Counted from the first letter of the stretch, positions 25,702-38,300 are shown. The stretch: 64,000 bases of DNA from Numida meleagris (GCF_002078875.1 NC_034414.1:24786611-24850610), one strand, 5' to 3'. Made by a program: numbers and translations. The notes: a model not told the origin generated them from the letters alone.

Positions 25702-28001
25702 CAGTCAGCCTTGGGCAGATGATGTGAGCACCCTGATAAGAGTTTGCAAGTTGTGAATGGGAACTGAGCCTAATTTTGGTTTAGTTCATGCAGGTGGGAC
25801 GCAGTATATCTGATACTGCTGCAAGGATGCTGAGGCTGTCAGCTCTGCCCTGGCCCAGATGCAGCAGGATGGGGAGGAAGGTCACGATGCTGGGACAGAG
25901 AGGCACTGCTGGGGAAGTCCTGCCGGTTGGCAGTGGGAAGTTCAGCCAGCCAAAATTCCCACTGCAGACTGGGAGAGCCAAGGGTGAGGAACCAGCTGGG
26001 TGCTGCTGGCGCAGGGGCTGACCTTCATCCATCTTCTGTTAGCTAGCCAGTGTCTTGGATGGTATTCGTTACTTAGCTTTCCAAATCTGTGAGGAAGGCT
26101 AGAAAAGGATTTCTTAAGAGCAATAACAATGAGTGATTTCCTTCATCCTGTGCTCTCTTTTAAAGTTTTTAAAACTGTGGTCAACGAGGGATCTTCCAGG
26201 TCAAAATTCAGCCTGCTTTTCCTTTAACTTTGCCCCAATCACTCCTTCACCACCCATGAGAAACTCACTCTGCAAAACTCCAGCAGCAGCTTCGTACATA
26301 TTGAATTTGGCTTACTCACCTTTCTCAGTAACGCTGACTACAGGGGCAGCCAGGGTTTGTGAGCTTTTCTGCAGTGCGCTGAATGGTAAAATGGGCTTAC
26401 TGGTGAATCTGCCATCACAAGATTTTAGGCAGGCCCTCAACTGGTGTGTTACGCTTTTAAATCTCATCTCCTACTTCACTTACCATGCAAGACACTTCAT
26501 AGTCTTTAGCATTTGCATTCTCAGTGTCTCTTGTGCGTGCTCTCCATACATCTTTTTCTGACCTGATTCTATCACTAGTGTCTCTCCTTGTTCATATGTA
26601 AACATTCCATCTAGAAATAAAACTAGCTGGAAATATTCTGAGAAAGCATTTGTGTGTGTGTGTGGAAATCATGATTCATTGGAAGGACAGTTCTGCAGAA
26701 CTGTTTGAGTTCCTAGGTATACTATCAGTAACAATTCTTTAGTCTCTGACATGAATAGCCTAGAAAAGCTACATTTGTGGTACCTGACTGGAAGTGCTTT
26801 TTAAGTTGTGAAGTCCGTGCAGCCCAGTTGCTCTGGATTGTGCCTATCTGCTCCCTGCTGCCACGGTCTGCTCTCAGCAGGAAAGCAATCCAGAGTGCCT
26901 CCAGCTCTGCTCCTAGCTGTCCTGCATCTGGGGGTGAGGAGTGCAGGGTGTGCTTTAACCCACTCGCACACTTCAGCCTCTCCAGCTGCACTTAGATTTC
27001 TGTCAGATGAATAAATGAGCTAGAGATAAATGCGAGCCGCAGGGATAACCTCATGCACGGATCTTAACCCGAATCCCAGACCTACATACATACCTCATTT
27101 TTGTGATGAGGGAGGCAGGGAGAGGAAAGAAGGAACTTAATTCTTTCTCGCTATGTTCCTCCTGATATCTTAACTTTGGTCTCCAGTTTTGCCATACATG
27201 AACTGCAGACGCTTCTGAAGCCAAGTGGATTTGATGTCCTGATGTCCTGGCAAGCGCATGTAAATTAGGTCAGTACATGAATGGCCTGTCTGGGTCCTGT
27301 CCACTCTATCTGGAGAACCCAGTGTGACCCAACTTTAAGGGCATATATGAGGAAAATAGTGTTTGACAAATTATGATGCTCCTTCCAGATATACTCGTTC
27401 CATCTCCTAACATCTGCTGTACCAGGTTACTTTTTCCACGCCTCCGTCAATACTATGAGCCTTGTCTTTCGTGTCCCTATTACAGAGCAGGTGTCCTCTT
27501 AGGAATACAGTCATTCAGGTTGTGCATTGGGCTGTAGGCACAGTTTCTGATCTTGTTCTCAGAGCAGACTTCGTGTACCACATTCATGGTCATTTTCTTG
27601 AAACTTCTTTGAAACCTAGCTCAGAGTAACCAATACGAGTTGGCTCCCTATCCATATTCAGCTTAGTGCCTTGGAAGTCTAAATCAAGGCTGACCTTAGG
27701 CACAGTGACCGTCTCACGTCCCAGTAAGTTACAACTTTTTTCATAATTATCACACTGACATGTATTTTCTTATATGACACCATACAAGGCCTGCTACTTT
27801 CCCTTCTTATTCTGCTGAGTGAGAAAGGGCTGAATGGGAGTGGAGACCCCAAAGCCCTCTCCATCCCTGGGGAGGTTGTTGCAGATCAGGGCTGAGCCCC
27901 TAATGATCCTCCTCCTCCTCCTCTGGGAGGCAGCACAAGAGCCCCCTTGAGTGCATGACATGCCCAAAGGCATGTGTGGGAAGAGAAAGCCCCTGTGTGG
28001 T
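25702..28001. other. Non-coding sequence
   Basis: It contains a (TG)7 microsatellite at 26651-26664, a short tandem GATGTCCT pair near 27231-27248 and a (CCT)n run at about 27907-27923. No gene or named repeat is recognised. Confidence 0.5.
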
Positions 28002-28533
28002 TGTCATGGTTTTGTGATTTTTGGTTATTGGTATTCCACGTCATAACATCATGTAGTGGATATACCTGGTTCTCAGAAGAGAAGGACTACTACAGTCCCC
28101 ACGGCACTTTGCTCCTTTGTTACCATTTTCCAGCTGGAGGGAAAAGATAAAAGCTCACAGTATAAAAACTTGCAGATCACGAGACCTCGTCCCTTTTTCC
28201 GCCATCTCTCATCTTGGCAGCACCTCGCTCTCCAGCCATCTTATCGTCGGTAGTAGAGTAAGGCCTACCTTGATTTTGGGACATTCTCTCTCTCTGTATT
28301 GGATTTATCAGCTTAAATTGTAATTGTAATATTGTACTATAGTGTGTTGTTTTGCATTCCGATATCTTATTTAGTAAATTAGTTTGTTTCTCCTCAGATT
28401 GTTGCCACTGTTCTTTGCTCTCAGGGCCATCTCCTTACCCTTTTCCCCTTTTCCCTTTTCCCGGGGCGTGGACCCGTGGATCCCCCGTCCCCTTTGTCAC
28501 GGAATCGGGCCTAACGCCCGTAAACCGTTGACA
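28002..28533 (+). mobile_element. Solo LTR of an ERV-L type endogenous retrovirus
   Basis: The element begins TGTCATGG and ends GACA, giving the canonical TG...CA ends, and is 532 bases long. The flanks are GTGGT (27997-28001) and ATGGT (28534-28538), a five-base target-site duplication with one mismatch; five bases is typical for this class. A TATA box, TATAAAA, lies at 28161-28167, and an AGTAAA polyadenylation-type signal at 28373-28378. A (CCCTTTT)n-like pyrimidine repeat lies at about 28438-28462, followed by a CpG-containing 3' end. No internal retroviral sequence or second LTR is present, so recombination between the two LTRs has probably removed the body, leaving a regulatory remnant with no coding capacity. 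Avian ERV-L LTRs commonly start this way. The family name was not confirmed. Confidence 0.85.
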
Positions 28534-30156
28534 ATGGTGCTGCAAGTGCAATGCTCAGGAGAGTTCAGCACCTCGACAGTTAATAGCACGTACAGTTCTC
28601 AGCCCTCTGGTGTCTCCCAAGTGTGGCTAATCACTTACAACCAGGCACCCCCTCCTTGGCCCTCGCCACTGACGTGGCCCTTCTCTTTACAGCTCTACTA
28701 GAGCGTGTTCAAGTTTCTGTCAGAACCAGAAACATGCCACAAGCTGCTCTAATCCCTTTAGCAGTGCACAGACTCAAGCAGCTCTCCAATAAAGGAGTGA
28801 GTGGTACCCTGAACTTCCCTAATTCGTCACAGTCAACAGGATTTTTTTCCCTCTCTTTCACAACGCAGCAGTAACTTAACACGCCTTTGATGCACCGGCT
28901 GATCCCTGTCGCATCCACGGGCTGATGGAAGCACTAAGGGCAGCAGTGGGCAAGGGATGCTCAACTACAGGGACCTGGGAAAAAAGCTTCGCCTGTAGCC
29001 ATCTCCATCAGCCCACAGCAGAGGGAGAAGGAGGATATCTTTCCCAAGCCAATCACCTCTCCGTGCTCCCCGAAATGTAGGTCAAGACTGTCTGCATGGC
29101 ACAAGGCACCCCCGCTCTGTGCTCTGGCGCACAGTGGGGCATAGGCGAGTGCTGCCATCCCAGCAGAGCAGCAGAGGCTGGGACTCCCCAGGTTTACAAT
29201 TTGTACATGCTCAGACAGATGGGGCTGCCTGGTTGCGCAGCAGTGCCATACAGGATGCAGCGGCCCTGCTGAGCAGTGTATTTTTTCCTATATGCCTTGC
29301 AAATTACAGCCAGCAGCAGGAACAAGAAGACTTTTTTTCCCTCCTGTATTTAGGAAATCTCTCTGCCATAGCTCTTCTTCTCTTCTTCATAGCTCTTCTT
29401 CTTCTTCTTTCTTTACCAGCCAAGTGTGCTCTGGGATATTTGATGCTCCCTGAAAATGGCAGTGGCAATGGAGGCTGCCGTCTCCTCCACACCTCGTGTG
29501 TGTTGATACACACAGGTGCATCCGAGTGTCCCAGCAGCTGTGAGTCTATGGGTGGCACTGAGACACAGGATTCTCAGAAGCAGCACTGGAAGTCCCACTC
29601 TTGAGCACAGTCTCATTGTTTTTTAAGGGTCTAGAGAGGGTTGTGTGTGCACATACACGCGATGTGCATTAAATACACACTCAGTGTAACACCAGCCAGG
29701 ACGGCTCTTTTCCTTTCAGGATGGTGACCCTGTCTGAGGGAAGCTGATGAAGCCCTACAGGAGGGAGATCTGAGTCATGAGAGCCTTCTCATGGAAACTT
29801 ACTTCCTGGCCTCCTTTTTGCTGCACACTGAGAACAGAAGATGAACTAGGACGTGGTGGAGGGAAACTGCAATGGTATGAGCTCTCTGGAGCATGATAAG
29901 CAGTTTTTGTTCCTATAAAACATGCAGTCCTTCAGTATCTTTGCTCTTTCCTGCTTCTTGTTCCTCCCCTTTGCCCTCCTTGCTCCTGGCCCAGCTCCGG
30001 GAGCAGCCCGTGGTGGCTGGTCACACATCCATTCAGCAACTCGCTAGGTCCCATCATTTATAATTCTTAGACACACAAGCTGCCACTTTCACATACGGAA
30101 ATTCCCAAAGGTCAGAGAAGGGAAATGGTTAATTCCTTTTATTCAATACCTAACCT
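28534..30156. other. Non-coding sequence
   Basis: No gene is recognised. A CTT-rich tract lies at about 29375-29412 (CTTCTTCTC and CTTCTTCTTC units). The 161-codon frame at 29119-29604 crosses this tract and gets its leucine runs from it, so I do not consider it a gene. Confidence 0.5.
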
Positions 30157-30188
30157 CCCCCCTCATCCCCCACTTCCCCCCCCCACCC
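30157..30188 (-). other. Predicted G-quadruplex motif (minus strand)
   Basis: The plus strand has C runs of 6, 5, 9 and 3 bases at 30157-30162, 30167-30171, 30176-30184 and 30186-30188, separated by 1-4 bases. The minus strand therefore satisfies the G3+N1-7 rule for an intramolecular quadruplex. Confidence 0.6.
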
Positions 30189-30298
30189 TGTGTGAACAGG
30201 AAGCTTGAAAAGGAAAAGCTTTCTGCATCCAGCAGCTGGGAATGGAGGAATCCTGGAACTTTATGCTGCAGAAGCTCAGAGACAACAATAAAGGTTCT

Positions 30299-30337
30299 CC
30301 CCCCTCCCCCCCTCCAAAGAGCAAGTATATATATATA
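30299..30337. repeat. C-rich tract and (TA)6 microsatellite
   Basis: Two C runs (30299-30304, 30306-30312) are followed by (TA)6 at 30326-30337. It is low-complexity sequence with no gene. Confidence 0.8.
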
Positions 30338-32225
30338 AAGTAGTTATCTCTTCAAACAAACACGTGGGGGATGGGAGGGTCAAAATCCCAGGAGGCAAGT
30401 GCTGAATTGGCTGAAGCTCCAGCAAGAAGAAGGAGACGCCTGGGTATGCAGACCTGGCTGTACCACCAGCTTGGTAAGCTGGAAGCAGTGGGAAGAAGCC
30501 TAACCAGGTGGTGTTCACACAGGTGTGGTTTGTGACTTGGCCTTGTTTGCATTGCTCTCTGAAACACTACATGACATGGCATGGACCTGAATGCAGCACA
30601 TAGGGTCATTGCTCCCCATAGGACTGGCCATAGACACCAGCTTTCAGCCCTTTCAGATGTGGAAATGACTGAAACTTGAGCAATTTTTGGATTTTGCCTA
30701 TCAGAGCAGGAAGACAAGGTTGATTTGCTTAGAAATTACCAGAGCGGCTGCCAGGACTGATGGTTTCTTCAGCAAAATGTGTCAGTGCTGCAGCTGCATG
30801 GGGGTGTTAGGAGCTATGGTCTCCTTGGAGGAAAAAGGTGCCTTGAGCGATGCTGTGTAGATGCCTTGGGTTCAGTTTGTGGCCCAGTCTCAGTTTGCCC
30901 TCTTGAAGCCTACAGTAGCAAGTAGATGCAAACAAGCATAGCCAACTGTTGCACATCCATGTAGTGATGGCTTTGTCCTCTGAACCCTAGTGTACTGCCA
31001 GCCCCACGAAGGGCTTCCACAACTGGAGATGGCAACATCAACAAAGAGAACAATCCAGTGGCCAAGTTGCACCATTCCTCTGCATTTGTAACCCTAAATC
31101 TCTTTCTCCAAGACCCAAAGCCGTGCCTGCATTTGGCTTGTAATACAATTAATTGTGTTCTTTATATATTTCCCCTTTTGAATTTTGGCCAGCATCTCAT
31201 CACAGACCAGGAACACGTTAATGAACTACCTGAATGCAGCCACTACTCCATCGCAGGGCTTTTTCTCCCACCACTGCCATAATGATGCTTGCTGTTTCCT
31301 CGCACCCAGCCCTGATGGACTGATGGCTGGTGGGTCTGTGTCTCCCTGTCCCCCCACCCATTCATTGCTTTCCTGCACCCAGGGCCAAGTCTGTGCATGG
31401 GGTTGTGAGCTGCAGCCCTTGGAGGGCAGGCAGAACTGTGCTGTGCTGGAAGGGGAAGTAGCAACTGCTGCCTGAGTCACAGCTGATGTAAATACCACAT
31501 AATATTTGACAACTGCTCTAAGGCAAGTCTTCATTAGTAGTATTTTGTTCTACTTCAGGGACTGCTTTCTGAAGTTTTCCTTTTTTTCCTGCTCTCTTGT
31601 TTGTAACACCCCCTTTGAACTTGCGACAATAAAATTTCCTTCCCCACTGATTTAGTCCTTTTCCACTTGGCACGCATGGACATTTTCCCTGCTGTTTCTA
31701 TGGAACCGAAGTCCCCATGAGCCCCTTTTGTTTACTTCCTTGTAAGTAGTCGAGCATCGTTGGTGAGGTCAGGGGAAGGTGTGTGGCTTTGGGAATAGCG
31801 AGAGCAATGCCGGCAGAACCAGTAGGCAGTAAAATAACCCAGCCTCGACACCTATCCCATCTGCAGGCTCACGCTGTAAGGATGCCAAGGTATTTGCAAA
31901 ATACAATTCAGAAAGCTAAATAGAAGATTTCCTTCTGAAAACATTTATGTTCACATTCTTCCTCAGCTCTGGCTCTCTTGTCCCTCAGTTCTCATTTTTG
32001 AGTGGAGGGAAAGATAAATAACCTGAGAGAAAACAGGACATCCACCTCCATTCTGACTGCAGTTCTGATAGGCAGTTTCCATTAAAAATTACCTTAGAAA
32101 TAGACAGTGGTTTCAAAAATACTTTAAAAAAATCCTTATTGTCATGCATTGTGCAGCTGCTCCCTAGCACTGCTCTACCTGCAGTCTCTTAACCCAGGCA
32201 ATCTCTCTCTGAGCAGAGAGGCTGC
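30338..32225. other. Non-coding sequence
   Basis: Unique sequence without a recognised gene or repeat. Frames of up to about 120 codons (30352-30717, minus) show no conserved feature. Confidence 0.5.
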
Positions 32226-32479
32226 ATATTGGATATAAGAAAGAATTTCTTATATTGGATATAAGAAAGAAGTTTTTTACAGTAATGGTGGTGAGGCACT
32301 GGAGCAGGTTGGCCAGAGAGGAGGTGCATGCCCCATGCCTGGATGCACTCAAGGTCAGGCTGGACGGGGCTCTGAGCATGCTGATCTAGCTGTAGGTGTC
32401 CCTATTCACTACAGGAGATTTGGACTGGATGGACTTTAAAGTCCCATCCAGCTCAGACAATTCTGTGAGTCTATGATTC
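32226..32479 (+). repeat. CR1 LINE 3' fragment with internal 26-bp tandem duplication
   Basis: A CR1 3' end of the CTGATCTAGCTGTAGGTG type, running from a TATTGGATATAAGAAAGAA block to a degenerate ATTCTGTG/TCTATGATT tail. At its 5' edge a 26-base unit (32226-32251) is repeated in tandem (32252-32277) with two mismatches. CR1 elements normally have this segment once. The copy is non-coding and 5'-truncated near the duplication. Confidence 0.95.
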
Positions 32480-33039
32480 CTTCTCTTTGGAGCAGCCTTG
32501 GAGCCTAGACCCATCGCTGTCACCAGCCAGATATGTCATCACAGTGCTGCCACCACTGATCTCCTCTGCTGGGGACAACCACAGTATCTCTCCCAGCTGG
32601 CATGGGCAACTTGGGTCATTAGGCAAGGGACAGGAGAAATAACGGCTCCACCAACACACACTGTGGCTGAGGGTTAAAGAAAAGAGAAGGGAGCATGGTG
32701 GGGAAGTGGAGGATATAGCTGAAATCTAACCTTCATCACATCTTCCGTATTTCACCTGTGCACAGTGACCCTGTTGGACGCAAAAGCCCTTCCACATTAA
32801 CCTCAGAAAAAAACACAATGTTCAGTATCTTAAAGATTAAAGCAGTTTGGTGATGGAAATAGGAAGCTGCTGAAGAACCGACTAATCATGTTTCTTTGTA
32901 CTGGCTCTAGCAATAATATAGCAATGAAAGACTTTTCACTTCCTGAGTTCCTCAATATACTTCCTCTTACCTAATATCTTTGTTATGTGAATACAATTTC
33001 TGTTCCCATGAACAAGGAGAATGCCTCTTATTGGTTTCC
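32480..33039. other. Non-coding sequence
   Basis: Nothing recognisable. The second half is AT-rich. Confidence 0.5.
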
Positions 33040-33069
33040 AAACATAATCGAGAAGCTGAGATTATGTTT
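33040..33069. repeat. Perfect 10-bp inverted repeat
   Basis: AAACATAATC (33040-33049) is mirrored exactly by GATTATGTTT (33060-33069) across a ten-base spacer. Each arm also contains TAATC/GATTA, the core bound by bicoid-type (OTX/PITX/GSC) homeodomains, arranged head to head. It could be a hairpin or a paired binding site. Confidence 0.6.
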
Positions 33070-33464
33070 TTTTGAGTAATTACATTCAGGTCTGGCTGTT
33101 GTGACATGGAAATTACTTACATTTTTCTCAACGTAGCCCTCAAATTCCTGCCATCTGGGTAGGGTGGAACAGGAGGGACAATGTGTGTGGTGCCCGGGCA
33201 CCTTTGGAGGACAAGGCCTATTTTTAGAAGTGACATCACTATTTACAGACCTAAATCCAAGTGACTTTCTCAAATGCTTCCACCAGACCCTTAAAAATAG
33301 TCAGACGTTTCATATCGAGGTAAATCAATGGGTATTACACTCTAACATTTCTTTGACTGTGGTTGGAAAGTAGAGTCAGAGCTCTATATCACAGAGGCAT
33401 TTTTGGAGGTGTAACTCGAGAAGTCCAACACTGATCTCAGTTGTGACAGTGTAAGGCCAGCACA
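33070..33464. other. Non-coding sequence
   Basis: AT-rich at first, then mixed sequence. No gene or repeat is recognised. Confidence 0.5.
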
Positions 33465-33503
33465 GGGGCTGCAGGGGGCTGGACTGGGGCTGGGGCTGCG
33501 GGG
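33465..33503 (+). other. Predicted G-quadruplex motif (plus strand)
   Basis: Five G runs of 4 or 5 bases (33465-33468, 33474-33478, 33486-33489, 33492-33495, 33500-33503) with loops of 5, 7, 2 and 4 bases satisfy the intramolecular quadruplex rule with one spare run. The GGGGCTG units also make it a minimal minisatellite. Confidence 0.7.
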
Positions 33504-35130
33504 AGGAAGTCCAGCAGCTTGCTTGTGTTCTCCAGAAGGCAGGCATAATTCACCAAACAAATGTCAGGAGGGTCACACCCCACTCTCCTGGCAGTGAGGA
33601 GAGTTAACTGTTGAAGAAACCTGTCTCAGAGATGGTGCACGAGGCTGTGTCTTCTGAATGTCTGCAAGACTGTGGACTGAGAGCCCGTGCTCAGCCCTGT
33701 CTTTGATCCTGGCCCTTGTTTTGTGCTGTTACATTGATGGTTTCAAGCAAATCCACATCTTGGAGAGAGGGGCGGTTCCCCAGGGGCTGTGGCATAAGAG
33801 GATGGGGATGGCAGACAGATGGCCCATTTTCTGGCTGTGCTTAACTCAGCATAGCTGCAGGTGTCCTGCATCGTGCTGAGGAGTATTGCTGTGGCAGGGT
33901 GTCTCAGGTTGGCTCACTGATCCGTCAAAAAACTGATGTACCAAAAAAAAAAGGAAAAATCTTCCATCAGGTCTTTTAGTAGCCCACAAGTTTGCTGCTT
34001 CCAGTGCAAGGGAGGTGCCAGTAGCATGTGGCTAGGAGCAGGCAGGAAGAACGGGACCACCCCTTTCACCAGCAGCCCACGATCAGATCAGATTAAGCCC
34101 AAATGGGAAACTGCACCCTGAGGGTCAGCAGATAGTACTACTGGTCATTGCGCAGCCAGAGTCCCCATTGTTTGGGTCTATTTTCATGGGTGTAACCCTG
34201 CTGGTTCTAACACTGTTGTCTCTGCTACATCTCCACAGGTCCTGGAGAGAAGCAGAGGTTTGCTGGCTTAGAAGAAAGCTTGCTTCCCAGGTTTCAGTGT
34301 TACCTGAATTGTACAGAGGACTGACTTTGACCAGGCAAAAAGGCCTTTTGGAATTAAGCCAGCCAGAAGAAGCAAACCCCCTAAAAAATCATGTCCCAGT
34401 AGGTAAAAGGGTAAGAGAGAGAGAAGAAAAGTTTGGGATCATTGGTAAGGAAACAAGAGCTCCAGCATAATGTAATCAGGAACATCCTTCAACCAATTAC
34501 AGCACATGCAATTATCTGCAGATCTTACCTTTGGTGTTGTTCAGCTCATGTGCTCTCAATTCACTACAAAAGAGCAAAAAAAGACCCATCAGGATGACCT
34601 GAGGACACACGCTTTCTGTCCTCAATCCTGGCTGACAGCACAGGTAACTATTTATTTTGATTTCTATGTATTTTATGTCAATCTGATCAATGTTCCCAAC
34701 AATGTCAGCGACAAAATACCACACAGTAGCAGAGAACTGAGGATCCCCTCTCAGTGGCAGCCCCAGGGTGGCTGCTGCTAGAAGGGAGGTGCCAAGAACC
34801 TGGCCAGATATTCAAGCTTTCATTTGTTTTGCTGCCCCACTTAATCCTCACAGCGTCCGAAGCCAGAAACGCTTCACTTAGATTAATGAGCCAAACTAAA
34901 ACAAACCCGCAGGCTTCAAGCACATGAGCTCCTGTTTAACACTGTGAGACCCGCTACCAGCAACAGCTTGGCTGCAGTACAGCTCACTGAGAGGAAAGCT
35001 CCTTTATTCCCCTTTTGGGGTTTTCTCCAGAGATAAGGGGCTGATGAGAGGCTCTGAGGACTGAACCTATTGGGGTTTGTGCTGCTGCTGCCACCCAAAT
35101 CCCTATTCCCAGCCGAGGTGGGCTGGAGGA
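33504..35130. other. Non-coding sequence
   Basis: Contains an A10 run near 33943-33952. No gene, RNA gene or named repeat is recognised. Confidence 0.5.
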
Positions 35131-35369
35131 TCATAGAATCATTAAAGTTGGAAAGATTACTATGTTCATCGAGTCCAACTATCAATCCATGCCTTTGACT
35201 GCTGTACACCATGTCCCTCAGAGCCACATCTACCCTGTTCTGGAATACCTCCAGGGATGGTGACTCCACCATCTCTCTGGGCAGCCGGTTCCAATACCTC
35301 ACCACTCTGCCTGAGAAGAAATTTTTCCTGATATCCAACCTGAACCTTCCCTGACAACTTAAGGCCATT
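35131..35369 (-). repeat. CR1 LINE 3' fragment, minus strand
   Basis: Starting with TCATAGAATCATTAAAGTTG (the reverse-complemented tail), it continues through the TCGAGTCCAACTATCAATCC block, GTCCCTCAGAGCCACATCTA, a GACTCCACCATCTCTCTGGG block and the GATATCCAACCTGAACCTTC block to AAGGCCATT, where similarity stops. A minus-strand open frame of 88 codons that overlaps it and runs past its 5' end (35166-35432) is in part the remnant of CR1 ORF2 sequence, not a gene. Confidence 0.95.
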
Positions 35370-38300
35370 AGATGCCCACTGTGCCACCACACCAAGCAGC
35401 TGCTGGAGGGACGCTAGGCAGAAAGTCATCAACTTGGCCTAGAAGACCTAGCACTAAGCAAAAATATCTCACTGGTCTCATTTTGGAGTAGCTCCCACTT
35501 TTCTCTCATGTTGGTAAAAGAACTTCACTGTTTTATGTTTATGGTGTATAAAGAGGTCCAAATCTCTCCTTCCTTTGTTCCTCAGAGATCCTGCTCAGAT
35601 ATTTTAGGAAATTCCAGACAAATTAAGCAAAAAGCTGAGCTGCAAATGAAAGAAAAAGGGATGTGAGCAAAGGCAGCAAGTAAACAAAAAAAACCAACCA
35701 GTTTTTAAGAGGCTAAAAAAAATTCATCTCAAGGAAGAAAGGGGGAAAAGGGAAGGAAAGAAAGGAGCTTCCCTCCTGCCAAGCGCACACAGCAACCTCC
35801 ACTCTCTCAGAAGTGTTATTTCTAGCCGAAGCCAAATGAAGGGCTGCTGGCTGAAATGAAATGAAAACATCCATTTTTGAGATTGGCCCTGCACATTGCC
35901 AGCACAGAGGTGATGAGAGGCTGCCGGCAGTACACGGTGAGTGAGGCAGGGGGAAGCAGGAAAGGAAGCTTGAAAAATTTGAAAATCACTATTAGCTAAT
36001 TTTGACTACAGAAAGGATTATCCTACTTTAGGATGATTGCTGCGATGCTGTAGAAGGTATTTTTTCCTGTTGTTTCCATTTGAAAGTGCAGATAAAGGTA
36101 GTGCAACTCCTTCCTCCTGCAAGTAAGTCATTACGCATGGCAAAATACTGCCAGGTACTCTGTTGCCGAAATGTGTTGCTGAAAGCTAGGCAGCTGCCTC
36201 CAAGTGAGCAGAGAGCAGCTGCTGTCACCTCAGGTGCCTCTTCCACACTTGCACTGGGAATCCCTATGGGCAATCTCCAAGTTTTGCATCTAGGCATGGG
36301 AATCCCCAGGCCTTTTAGGAAGAGCAAGTAGCAGAAAATCCTCCTAAATCCCATCTGCTTTCTCCTCCCTGGGAATTCTTTGCTTGTAGGCGTCCCCACA
36401 GCAGTGGAGCTCCCCAAGGCTCCCTCCTGCTAGTGCAGTGAAGGAAGCCGGATGGAATTTCCTCTATCATGATGACACCCAAGCACCATGCCGTGCGCTA
36501 CAACTTGGCACATGTGACTCTCCTCTCTTTGCAGATGAGCATGAGCTCGGCACAATTTCACCATAGTCAAGAGAGTCCCTGGACAAAATGAAAATGGAAC
36601 TCAGGCCAAAAATTTCCTGCAAACAGAGTGCTAGGATCATTGGACCATATCTCTTAATTGCATTGGTGCAAATCAAGATGTGCGTTTATTGCGGATAGCG
36701 TGAGGAGCTGACATGGACAAAGGTCAGAGCCTCGATATAACGAACACCAGAAGTTGCATTTACGTCAGCCAGAAAAGGGTGTCTTCACTTGGATATTGTA
36801 TTCAGGGTGTTCTGTAACTCTGAAGTTTTATTTTCCTTTTCCTAACCATAAAAAATAATAAAATGAGATTAACATAAAGATAAGAAACTGAGCCAAGGGG
36901 GCTGGCACCAGCTCCCGGCCAGCTGCCCTGCTCCTTTCACTTCACCTCGTGGGGCAGGCAGGCCCTGCAGGCGGCACTGCCCACCCATGGCACACCTGGG
37001 GCAGGTGAGCCCGCACCACATCCTGCTTCACCCTCCACCACTGCAACCCCTAACCCAAGAAACAACGGTTGTGCTGATCTTCTCAAGTCCTAAAAACAGC
37101 TCTTGGGAGAGCAGAAGAGCAGAGAGTTAGCCACTTAAATCAGGACATTTGCTCATGAGAAGCTGACTCCTTCAGATCCAGAAGAGGCACAGCTGTACTT
37201 TTTTAACTACCATGAGCAGGAGATTATTTATGTGTGTAGAAATACATTTTTTTTAACTCAAATCTCAGGCATCTGTGTTTATTCTGCTGGAAGCAGGTCA
37301 AGCTGGGAAGCATTCTAGTTCATGCTGACATATACTGAAAGCTGTTCACTGTTTCTGCTGGGAGTCTCTGAAAAGAAAGTACAACACTTGGGAATTAATA
37401 CCAGAAGGGAGAACTGCATCTTCATGTTAGGGCAGGGAAAGGCAAGTTCTACATGTGAGCACAGGATGCAGCCATGGCCACGGGATGCTGGTACCAGCCT
37501 CTGCAGGAAGACACATCTTTCTGTACCTATGTGCCCCAAACTCTGAGGTGTCACAGCTGCATGAATGTCAACTCAGTAGTGTCAGCAACCACAGGACTTT
37601 TAGCTGCAGGGACAGTCATTCCTTTCCACAAGTGCCACAGACGATGGATGTAGCCCCATGCTTGAAGTGCCTTCCCAACAGCGCATCACTCGCACGGAAG
37701 GCAGTGGTTGGGCCATGAAGCCGCAGACGCCTTCCTATGAAATCCTGTTTCTAGGCTACATCTCCCCAAACTCCTTCCACAAAGCTAATGAGAGGCTGAT
37801 TTACAAGAACAGTGTTTGTGTACACAGTCCTGTTGCTAGTGATTGGCCATGGTGACAAAAGGTTTCTGCAGCAGCCTGGTCACACAAATGATTTCAGGGA
37901 CTCTAAGATAGCGGCTCCACAAAGAAGCGTTCCCATGGCAGGGCACTGTATCAGCCATGAGAAATGACAGCAATATATGTGCCTAAGTTGGACTGCTAGG
38001 TGCTGCTCCAGAGATAAGCCTTCTCACCAGCCCTGCACATGTGTACATATATCACAATTTACTGCAGTTTTCTCTGGGGAAAACGGCCATCAAGAGCATC
38101 CACCCCATGCAAAGTCCCGCAGTTCCCATAGGTTTCTGAGGTTTCAGACAGAACTGGGGCCAGGGCTGTCCCTTGCTGTTGGTGAGTCATGCACCTCGGT
38201 CCCAAGGAGTATGCAGGATCACTGCCGTCCTGGAAAAGCTGCTCTTCCATCTGTGCTGGGGACAGCCATGAGCTCTCAGGCACATTTCTCCCCTGTTAGG

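Noticed and set aside
28564..28578. TTCAGCACC followed by GACAG, resembling a REST/NRSF site
   Set aside because: The left half matches but the right half is incomplete and the spacing is short by a base.
29119..29604. 161-codon frame with leucine-rich, membrane-like stretch
   Set aside because: The hydrophobic run is the translation of a CTT repeat tract.
35166..35432. 88-codon minus-strand frame
   Set aside because: Most of it is CR1-derived sequence, with chance extension beyond the repeat.
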